Source: Hermatobates lingyangjiaoensis (Eukaryota; Arthropoda; Insecta; Hemiptera; Hermatobatidae). Taken from it: DNA of 64,000 nt. Under the pieces are notes generated by a model that saw only the letters and a program-made list of their open reading frames with translations, did no database searches and was not told where the DNA came from. Position numbers and translations under genes: made by a program. Positions 47,442 to 59,140 of the stretch are shown in pieces. The DNA is taken from contig JAPFBL010000958.1 of the NCBI GenBank assembly GCA_026182355.1, forward strand, positions 1-64,000, in the 5' to 3' direction. Numbering within the stretch: the first letter of the stretch is position 1; each line of letters starts with the position of its first letter.

Positions 47442-50400
47442 ATATACTTAAAATGTAGTGTGACACATAGACAGAAACCTTTACACTTGTCCTCAACAGC
47501 CGCGGCACTTGAGTGTAGCTGTCAATGAGCTCGACTACAGGTATACACTCAGTCTACACTATCATCATCGTACTTATATATATATATGTACTTAAAATGT
47601 AGTGTGACACATAGACAGAAACCTTTACACTTGTCCTCAACAGCCGCGGCACTTGAGTGTAGCTGTCAATGAGCTCGACTACAGGTATACACTCAGTCTA
47701 CACTATCATCATCATATTATATATATATATATATATATATATGTACTTAAAATGTAGTGTGACACATAGACAGAAACCTTTACACTTGTCCTCAACAGCC
47801 GCGGCACTTGAGTGTAGCTGTCAATGAGCTCGACTACAGGTATACACTCAGTCTACACTATCATCATCGTACTTATATATATATATATATATATGTACTT
47901 AAAATGTAGTGTGACACATAGACAGAAACCTTTACACTTGTCCTCAACAGCCGCGGCACTTGAGTGTAGCTGTCAATGAGCTCGACTGCAGGTATACACT
48001 CAGTCTACACTATCATCATCATACTTATATATATATATATATATATAGTTCAATATAGACAAAGAAACATAGAGAAATCAAAAGAACACACTTACAGTCT
48101 CTAATTTTCGGTTTGAACCGTCTTCAGGAGAGATAAGAGAGGGAAACCAAGCGCACTGGTTCAGAGACGGTTGGAGACCAACCTAGTTGCTCCAAGCAAC
48201 CAGTGTGCTTGGTTTCCCTCTCTTATCTCTCCTGAAGACGGTTCAAACAGAAAATTAGAGACTGTAAGTGTGTTCTTTTGATTTCTCTATGTTTCCTTGT
48301 CTATATTGAACTATATATATATATTTCGGTAGCAGACCTTCGTTTATGCATGTCTTGTTAAATTGTATGCCTATTTTTAATTTCACAACTTTTCTACTGA
48401 ATCTCTCGATACACTTTCTCCATTTTTGTGGTTCAAGATAGATAGTACAAGATAGTACGCCCTCTGTAATTTGCACAAGGAACACTACACTCGGTAACCA
48501 TTGCCTGTGTATAACCTCTCCTTGTCATATAACCATTTCCAGTTATCACAAAAATTAGGGCGTTGAATGTAATATGTAGTGTTGATTTAATTATAAATGT
48601 TTTAAAGTTATGTTTAGTTATGTATAGTTTAGTTAAGATTTTGTACAACTGTAATCCTTGATAATGGTCAGTGAGGGCCGAGACATGTCGGGCTATGTAA
48701 ATAAAAACTTTGGTCAACTAATCTATCTTGTACCACAAAAATGGAGAAAGTGTATTAGAGAAATCGAGAGATTCAGTAGAAAAGTTGTGAAATTAAAAAA
48801 AGGCATACAATTTAACAAGACATGTATAAACGAAGGTCTGCTCCCGAAATATACGAATATATATATGTATATATATATGTAGTTTTCTATGGGTTGTCCG
48901 GGGAAAGGAATATGATTCGATGCGATGTTGACCAATGGGAGTAGAGTTACAGGTCCAAGCGTAAGGTCCCAGTTGCCCGCTGCTCAGCAAAAAGCCTTTG
49001 CGTTCTGCCAATAGGTATAGAGGTTGCACAGTCCCTCTGTGTTGAATGATGTTTGGCAGAAAACATTAGCCTCACTTTACAGTGAACTCCTGTTCCCTTT
49101 CTATTTTTGATTTTTGTGGTGGTTGGGTGTTGTTGTTGTTTACTATTTTCTGTTACGGATATTGCTGGATATTTAAATGATACTCTCGGTTGTTTACTGC
49201 GAAAAGCCGCCTTCATCTTCATGCCAACGGGGGTAGAGGTTGCACAGTCCCTCTTGATATAAGGACCAACGTCTGGGCCATTTCCTTGCCTGAAGATAAC
49301 CAGAGAATGGTTGAAACATGTCGCAAATACCACCACCAGGTCAACAGTGCAGAACTTTTCATCACCTACCAGCCACCCATCAATAGCAGCAATAACATTC
49401 AGCTGAAGAAAAAACATGAACATAAGAAACCGAAGAGAACAATATACAAAACCTACAACTTGAAGATGTTTCTACGAGAAGAAGTTGGATTCCAGTGTCA
49501 ACATCTCTTAATAATCAAGAGGGACTGTGCAACCTCTACCCCGTTGGCATGAAGATGAAGGCGGCTTTTCGCAGTAAACAACCGAGAGTATCATTTAAAT
49601 ATCCAGCAATATCCGTAACAGAAAATAGTAAACAACAACAACACCCAACCACCACAAAAATCAAAAATAGAAAGGGAACAGGAGTTCACTGTAAAGTGAG
49701 GCTAATGTTTTCTGCCAAACATCATTCAACACAGAGGGACTGTGCAACCTCTATACCTATTGGCAGAACGCAAAGGCTTTTTGCTGAGCAGCGGGCAACT
49801 GGGACCTTACGCTTGGACCTGTAACTCTACTCCCATTGGTCAACATCGCATCGAATCATATTCCTTTCCCCGGACAACCATAGAAAACTGTATATAAGGA
49901 CCAACGTCTGGGCCATTTCCTTGCCTGAAGATAACCAGAGAATGGTTGAAACATGTCGCAAATACCACCACCAGGTCAACAGTGCAGAACTTTTCATCAC
50001 CTACCAGCCACCCATCAATAGCAGCAATAACATTCAACTGAAGAAAAAACATGAACATAAGAAACCGAAGAGAACAATATACAAAACCTACAACTTGAAG
50101 ATGTTTCTACGAGAAGAAGTTGGATTCCAGTGTCAACATCTCTTAATAATCAAGAGGGACTGTGCAACCTCTACCCCCGTTGGCATGAAGATGAAGGCGG
50201 CTTTTCGCAGTAAACAACCGAGAGTATCATTTAAATATCCAGCAATATCCGTAACAGAAAATAGTAAACAACAACAACACCCAACCACCACAAAAATCAA
50301 AAATAGAAAGGGAACAGGAGTTCACTGTAAAGTGAGGCTAATGTTTTCTGCCAAACATCATTCAACACAGAGGGAATGTGCAACCTCTATACCTATTGGC

Positions 50401-52435
50401 AGAACGCAAAGGCTTTTTGCTGAGCAGCGGGCAACTGGGACCTTACGCTTGGACCTGTAACTCTACTCCCATTGGTCAACATCGCATCGAATATATATAT
50501 GTATATATATCAGTCGTTGTCTGCCTGCGGAGCGACTCGTTTCTATCTTCCTGATTACAAGGACATCGAAATATAGTAGTGAGTTTCTGTTTCATTTCTG
50601 TGTGTTCTTTGTGTCAATATAGTTTATATATATATAACAGTTTAAAATTGATTATAGGTAGCACACAAAGTAAAGAAACACACTTACAAACTCAAATTTT
50701 CGGGCAATCCGTCTTCAGGAGGAAAAAGAAAGGGAGACCAAGCACGTCGTAGTCGCAACGGCTAGTAACCCAGTGGGTAACAGCTAGTAACCCAGCCGTT
50801 GCGTCTACAACGTGCTTGGTCTCCCTTTTTCTTTTCTCCTGAAGACGGATTGCCCGAAAATTTGAGTTTGTAAGTGTGTTTCTTTACTTTGTGTGCTACC
50901 TATCTTCAATTTTGAACTGTTATTGTGTCCAGTTTGGATCGTCTTTCCGTTTATCAAGTATATATAAAGATTTCACATAAACACGTGAAATAACAATGAA
51001 TGATCAAACCACAAATGAAATGGGAAAACAAGACTAAGATCTTCCAATCGTAACAAGCGGTCTTCTTCAGAGTCAAAAACCCAACTTTTTCCTTTCTTCG
51101 TCCCTGTAGTGAAAAATTTTCTAGCTTGACAAAGGCCCATAAATTAAAACTAAAATTAAAATTATTAAATAATTGTTTAAATGAAACAGTTATACCTAAA
51201 TCTATTATTCCTAAATGTTTGCTAAATATTTGTGAAGGCCCTATTGATAATTTTCATTCACTGTTGCTAAAAAACATTTATTTGTGCTCGGAGTGATGTG
51301 AAATTAGCCTTCGGTGATTCGGTGCGTAACAAAAGTCATCTTAATCAGCTCATCCCTTCCGATTGGAGGAAAGTAGTATTTGATTATATTTATTGGCAAC
51401 TTAGAAGGGTATGTAAAACTTTTTCTAAAGTCAGTTGGGTTTTTGACTCTGACGAAGACCGCTTGTTACGGTTGAAAGATCTTAGTCTTGTTTTCCCATT
51501 TCTTATTGTGGTTTGATCATTGATATATATATATAAAGCCCAATATAGATAGAGGAACATAATTGTTTTGATTCCAGATTTCTTTGATAAGTTAACAGCC
51601 GTTACAAGTTTGTCAATGTTGTGTCATGTGTTTTGGGTTCAGACTGCCCTATCGGGAGCTGGTTGGCGGTGTGTTTGCTATCAGAACAGACCACTTCCTC
51701 AGGGTCAATGGCTACTCTAACCTGTACTGGGGGTGGGGAGGCGAAGATGATGACATGGGCTACAGGTGACTCACTCTTATAATACATTAATACATTTTGT
51801 TGTGATTATTCATGTGTTTAGAGTTAGTTGGTTAGAGATCTGTGGATCAAACTCCCGCCTTTTTCTGTATTCTTTATCTTGATTTTTTGGTGTATCCTGG
51901 TTTTTTGCTTATAGGGCATCCTGCTTTTACATGTATATCGTATCATGGATTTTCATGTATCGTGTATCTTGGCTTTTCGAATATCGTGTGTCCTGGCTTT
52001 TCGTATAATGTGTATATCCCAGTTTTTTGTGCATTGTGTATCCTGGTTTTTTGGGTATCGTGTATCCTTGTTTTTCCTATATCGTGTATATCCCAGTTTT
52101 TTGTTCATTGTGTATCCCGGTTTTTTTGGGTTCTTATATCCTGGCTTTTCGAATATCGTGTGTTCTGATTTTTTAGGAATCGTGTATCCTTGATTTTAGT
52201 ATATCGTGTATCCCTCTTTTTTGTATATTGTATATTCTGGTTTTTTGTGTATTGTGTAATCTGGTTTATTGTGTAAATCAACAATATTATACTTTTCATG
52301 TATCCTGGAATTTTGTATTTCCTGTAACATTCAATGATCAAACCACAATAAGAAATGGGATAACAAGACTAAGATCTTTCAAGCGTAATAAGCGGTCTTC
52401 GTCAGAGTCAAAAACCCAACTTGGTTTGATGTTCG

Positions 52436-52497
<62 letters not shown>

Positions 52498-55400
52498 GTA
52501 TATAGTTAATATATATTATTGTATATTGTATATAGTTAAGTGTAATCGTAAATCGTTAATATCGTGTATATTAAGATGTCAGTTGGGTTTTTGACTCTGA
52601 CGAAGACCGCTTGTTACGGTTGAAAGATCTTAGTCTTGTTTTCCCTTTTCTTATTGTGGTTTGATCATTGATTGTTATTTCACGTGTTTATGTGAAAGCT
52701 TTTTTTCCTGTAACATAAATAAAATAAAAGTATTAAAAAAAAATTAAAAAAGAAAACTAATTAATATAGTTATTGTAAAAACCACTAAAATGATAGAAGA
52801 AAGAAAGAGAATGTATATACAAAGCGTCTTACTGTATTCGCGAGGGTTGCATTCCTTCACATTCCGCGAATTCCAAAAATTCACTAATATTGATTACGTG
52901 TTGAAGCAGTTATTCAAGGTATTATATGAGCCGCTTATTTTGAAAGTGGCCTAATTCCATTTATGTTAAAATCGAGATATTTAAGGGTTTGCGTTTTACA
53001 AAATTTAAAAATATTGTCATTTTATTTATCAACTAATTTTTGTTATAAAAAAACTTAGTAATTTTAAATAAATTTTGTACAATTTGCTGCAAAAGGTAAA
53101 GATAACGTAAAAATGTAATTATTTAAATAGCTAGCTAAATTTTTTTGGAAAATGGAATTAGGCCACTTTCAAAATAAACGGCTCATATGGGAGTTCGTTC
53201 TTATCAAACCCCTTCTAAAGGCATTCTTATTCATTAATACAGTATTAATATAATAATGGTTTGGATTAAAAACAAATTAATGTAGTAATTAATGTAGGTT
53301 AGGTACATAGAAAGTCAAAACAGGTGAAAGTTTCTGAGAAAGTTTCTTCTCAGGGGAACGACGTTCTGCTCAGATTTTTTTTTCACCTCACGCTTGAATA
53401 AATCGAGAGTCAAAATAGGTATCGAATCCAAAATCTACCAATCCAGAGACAAGCACGCAAACCACTGGGCTACTCTGGTTCTTATTACAATGCTTTACTG
53501 CTTGATTTACAAGTACTATTGTTAACAGATTTAATAATATACCGACCGTTTGATAGAATAGGTGTGTTCTCTAATAGGGGTTCGGTCAATTTCAATTTTC
53601 CAGGATAAAAAATTAAACTCTCGTTGCCAACGTTTCGGTTTTATTTAAAACCTTTTTCATAGGCAGAAGTAAGAATTATTTAACTAAGAAAATGAAATTT
53701 ACATTGTTGTTCTTTTAAATAATGTAAATTTCATTTTCTTAGTTAAAGAATTCTTACTTCTGCCTATGAAAAAGGTTTTAAATAAAACCGAAACGTTGGC
53801 AACGAGAGTTTAATTTTTTATCCTGGAAAATTGACCGCGAACCCCGATTAGAGAACACACCTATATATATATATATATTATATATATATATATATATACT
53901 TATTCGATGAAAATACGATCCAAAAAGGACAAATACAGTTCAATGTAGATACGATCCAAAATGGACATATACAGTTCAATGTACATAAAGAAACATAGAG
54001 AAATTAAAAGCACACACTTACGGTCTCTAATTTTCGGTTTGAATCGTCTTCAGGAGATATAAGAGAGGGAAACCAAGCGCACTGGTACAGAGACGGTTGG
54101 AGACCAACGTTGGAGACGGCCTCCAACCCAGTCCCCAACCGTCTCTGTACCAGTGCGCTTGGTTTCCCTCTGTTATCTCTCCTGAAGACGGTTCAACCGA
54201 AAATTAGAGACTGTAAGTGTGTGTTTTTAATTTTTCTATGTTTCTTTATCCACATTGAACTGTATTTGTCCTTTTCGGATCGTATTTTCATCGAAAAAGT
54301 ATATATATATATGTACATCTGAATGACATATATTTCATTAAGTTTTAAAAATCAAATCAGCTAAATGCTTTCCATTATTGTTAACATACTGTTGAGACGT
54401 TCATGAAAATTATTGATAACTCTATGGGTCATTTCATGTGGAATGACTGTTATTTTTAAACGTATTGCACGTTTTAACTTCTCAATAGATCGAAGCCGAT
54501 GACTAAATACATTTGATTTTAAGTTTTTGAGCTAAACATTTCGGAGATTGTTGAATGGAGGTGTTTACCGTATCGATATTTTCCGGAATTCTGATGGACC
54601 TTGGGCAACCTGGTGAATTTTCTTTTTTAATGTTGATCCACTTATTGTAAAGTTTGCAATCCATAATAAAATTGTTTTTTACGAGTGTGTGGGAGGATCA
54701 TGTCTTTTGAGCTTGAAGTGTAAACGGAAAGCTCTTTGTGTTGCTGGTTATCTATTCATTGCTTATGAAAAATGTTTCAACAATGAATGCGCGATGCTTG
54801 CCGTTCCAGTTCATAAAGCTATTCTGAAAAAAAAATAAAAAAAAAAGCTTATCAAATATATAAATATATTTTAGGCATAAATAAAATTAAATGGCATGAT
54901 TATGGACATTCTTAAAATGAAAGTTTTTTTTTCAAATGATATATCATGTTTGACTTTTCTTAAGCCTAAAAATGTGTCAGATCATTTGGGACTAAGGTTT
55001 ATATAAAAACCGACATTTTAGAAAACCGGTTTTGGAATAGTCATTTTTCCAGAAAACCGCGGTTTTAACCGGTTTCGAATTTTTATAAAAAAAAAACAAT
55101 TTTTTTTTGCTCGAATATTCGGTAATTCGAACAAAAAATTTTAACAGAAAATTTAGAGTGATTAAAAGCAGTTTTTGACTGAAATTAATTAGTGTTCAAT
55201 TTTATTGATAGTAAAACTTTTTTTATGCAATTTAGTAGAACAAAGAAATAATAGTTGACCAGGATTAAATAACTTTAAATATTCGTTCTTTATGCATAAT
55301 TTTCACATATAAGGATGTAAGTATTTTTATAATAGTGAAACGAATTATTCAGCAAAGGGTTCGAATAAATAAAAACAATATATTTTCATATTTTTATAAT

Positions 55401-58400
55401 AACCATATTATATTTATAATAACTATATTATTAAATCGGACGGATATGATTCCAAGAACCAAACCGCTTGCAACAGTGTTTTCATCAATCTGGTACATTT
55501 GGCTACATTTGTCATTTTCAAATTTTTTTTTTAAGTCTTATTCATACATTGAAAACCGATATTTTCTACTAAAAAAAACCGGTTTTCGAATTTCATAATT
55601 TTCTCCAAAAAAAAAAAAACGGTTTTTAAAAACCGACAAACCCTATTTTGGACCACCCGTTATAACTTGATTGTTGTGTTTCAGAGTGGAGCATGTGCTT
55701 TATTCAATATCAAGGCCTCCGGAATGGATTGCCCGCTATACAATGATCAAACATGAAAAGCGAAGACCTTTGGCCTGGAAGGTCAGAGCTAAGTTGACAA
55801 GAACATGGAAACGATATAAATTCGATGGGCTTAATACATTAACTTACAAACTACTTCAGGTACTATATCAAAACATTTTATCTTTATATATATATAAATA
55901 ACAGATTCAATTATATATCTGTTTGATAGAATAGGTGTGTTCTGTAAACCAGATTCGGTAAATTTTCTAGGATAAAAAATCAAACTTTTGTTGCCGACGT
56001 TTCGGTTTTATTTAAAACCTTTTTCATAGGGAAAAGTAAGAATTTTTTAACTAAGAAAATAAAAGTTACATTCTTTAAAGCAACAACAATCTTAACCGGA
56101 CAAAACCTTCGACTAGACCAGTGCTTCTCAAACGGTGCGCCCGGGCGTATTGGTGCGCCCCAAGATAACGGAAGATTAAGTTTATATAATGGATTTATAT
56201 TTTAGTTTTTGCATCATTTTAATTTATTTGAGAAAACACCAAGTATGTGGTTTTCAAGTCTGAGTCAAGTCTCGGCCACTTCATATTTTGAACTAGAAGG
56301 TAAATTTCTTTAATCTTTAAGCATCAATGCATAATACTTCCTCTTTGCCTTTACTCGGGGATTTAAATCATTTTTACTAGCCCTCCCTCTCTCTTACTCT
56401 CTCTGTCTATCTCTCTCTCTTTCTTTCTTTTTCTTAAAAAAAAAACTATAGATTTTAATTTCCAATCATTTTCCTATTACCAAATCTCAGGATTAAATTT
56501 TCTATATTAAAATCAGTGATGCGACCCAAAGTTTTGGTTTGGTTTCATAGGTGCGCTCTGAAGTAAAAAAGTTTAAGAAACACTGGACTAGACTGTCGAC
56601 TATCCTGTTGGATTGTCTAGTCGATGGTTTTGTCTGTTAAGATTGTTGTTCCTTTAAAGAATGTAACTTTTATTTTCTTAGTTAAAAAATTCTTACTTTT
56701 CCCTATGAAAAAGGTTTTAAATAAAACCGAAACGTTGGCAACGAGAGTTTGATTTTTTATCCTGGAAAGTTGTTTCAAATCCCGATTAGAGAATACACCT
56801 TTTATATATAAAGTTCGTGAGTTTGTTTATTTATTTTTTTCTTTGTTCACCTATTTTTCGTGGATATAGAGACCTGAAATTAAATATATCTTATTTATTA
56901 CCTGAATAATGTTAAATAAAAGAAAATTATCACTATATTCCCAAAATTGGAGCCAAGGTAGCAAGTGTCTTGCGAGCTCGCCGAAGACAGTACTGCAAAA
57001 ATATTATAAGATATTATTATTAACCGTCATACCTCATATCCCTGATAGACGAGATAAGATAATAAATAATATCTTATTTACTAACCTCTGTGGCACCAAC
57101 AATATGCATGAAAAAATATTACATACTAGACTAGCCATGACTTTGTGTCACTCAGATATTATAACAATAGTTATTGAAATTAATTCGCTGAACTTAATTG
57201 ACAGGGATAATTTTAATTGTTGTTTCTTGTTATTAAGGCATGGAAACAGATTCTTATATGGCCCAAGCTTTTGATATAGTATTCTTAACATTATTCAAGA
57301 TATATACACAGTAAGTATATTTAGCAAAATAAAAAAAAAATAAAAGTAAAGAGACATTTATTTTATGACATAAATAAATAAAACATCAATTCAAGTTATA
57401 TACACAATCAAATATATTTAAAACGAACAAAACTTGTAAATTCAAATATTCAATTTATTTATATAAACATAAAATAACATTAATGAAAGGAATGTGTATT
57501 TATAATATTACCTTAGAACATTCGTATTTTATCTGACAGTTGTGTTCAAGTTTGTTTCTAAAATTATTCATTTTTAACTTCTAATATAGTAGTTTATTAT
57601 ATATTTGTTACATTTATATATAATACATTTTCACTACTGTCATAGGCGAGCACGCAAGCGACTGGCTACTCTGGAGCCATGCCTTTACTTTATTACCAGT
57701 GTTTATATTATTCAAATTTAAAAATTCAAAATTTTTTTTGTTTCATTTATTTTTAATACATTTGCACTACTGTCATCGGCGAGCACGCAAGACACTTGCT
57801 ACCTTGGCTCCAATTTTGGGAATATAGTGATAATTTTCTTTTATTTAACATTATTCAGGTAATAAATAAGATATATTTAATTTCAGGTCTTTATCTCTAC
57901 CGAAAGTGGGTGAACAAACAAACCCATGAACTTTATATATACATATTCCATATGTTTAATAACTTTATGGACTTTTAACAGTGGCGTAGCAAATATGTTT
58001 GCCCCCCCCCCTTCCCAGGATCTATGAGTTCAGAGACGAACGAGCACGCAAGCCACTGAGCTACTCTGGATTTATTAAAACAGGATTGACCTCTCAACAG
58101 GATAAATTGATGGTCAAAGTTGGTATCCCCCTCTCCTGGGCATTGATTATCCTTTAACCTTCAAAATTTCAGAAAGTTTTTTAAATATTTATTTCATTTG
58201 AATTACAACCAAGCATCTAATTTTAGACTGTTGTTATTAGTCACAGACTTTCATCTTATTACAGTACTCGTATACATGTACAGTCATCATCAAAGAAAAC
58301 CTACAATTTTTTTTTTTAAAAAAACGTATAATTCAAATTATAAAAAATTGTTAATATAATTAACTGGCTAGACAAACAAATATAATAAACTTTCAAACAC

Positions 58401-59103
58401 TTTAGACAATAGTTTTTGAAAAATGTAAAATACATTTATTTTTAACTTGGAAACATTTTTAAATCATTAGTTATGAAATCCGTAATTGTGTGGTATTTAC
58501 TCATTCTGAGGTAACAACAACGCGTTTCAAACACTTTGTGTTCATCATCAGGAAGACACCAAGGATATAGTGCAGAACGCGTTGTTGTTGAATAAAACTT
58601 CATTTGTATGAAGACTTTTGTTTCTTTATCCATTTTACCTCAGAATAGGAAACATTAAACTGATTTTTTTTTAAATACAGTAATTTACATATAAAACATG
58701 AAAATAATTCTTAAAAAATCATTTTTGTATAAAATTTTATTTTTTTTTTGTTACCTTGTTATGATGTTAATTTTTGTCTATTTTCTATTTGTACGTCCTT
58801 AATCATAATTTTTTATTTACCTTAATCATGATTTTTTATTTACCTTAATCATGATTTTTTATTTACCTTAATCATAATTTTTTATTTACCTTAATCATGA
58901 TTTTTTATTTACCTTAATCATAATTTTTTATTTACCTTAATCATGATTTTTTATTTACCTTAATCATGATTTTTTATTTACCTTAATCATAATTTTTTAT
59001 TTACCTTAATCATGATTTTTTATTTACCTTAATCATAATTTTTTATTTACCTTAATAATGATTTTTTATTTACCTTAATCATGATTTTTTATTTACGATA
59101 TTT

Positions 59104-59140
<37 letters not shown>

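Larger units (their letters stand above)
48885..50492. repeat. Composite PLE repeat: inverted arm plus two direct ~620-bp units
   Basis: Segment A (GGACTGTGCAACCTCTAC..CTTGGACCTGTAACTC) occurs inverted at 48885-49250 and direct at 49512-49885 and 50150-50492. Segment B (AAGGACCAACGTCTGGGCC..CATCTCTTAATAATC) precedes each direct A. B carries the motifs at 49290-49322 and 49925-49957. Frames of 109-179 codons cross it but show no family motif, and one segment reads through the ribozyme (SLPEDNQRMVETC). Confidence 0.8.

Noticed and set aside
48947..49423. 158-codon frame mirrored by plus-strand frames at 49190, 49495 and 49921
   Set aside because: The frames exist because the region is an inverted and direct repeat; they read across the ribozyme motif and show no recognisable domain.
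51842..52341. Overlapping 108- and 82-codon plus and 78-codon minus frames
   Set aside because: All come from the TGTATCCTGG minisatellite, which is open in several phases.
55335..55598. 87-codon plus-strand ORF
   Set aside because: It lies inside the AACCGGTT-rich hAT-like element and ends 87 bp before a real exon; no motif.
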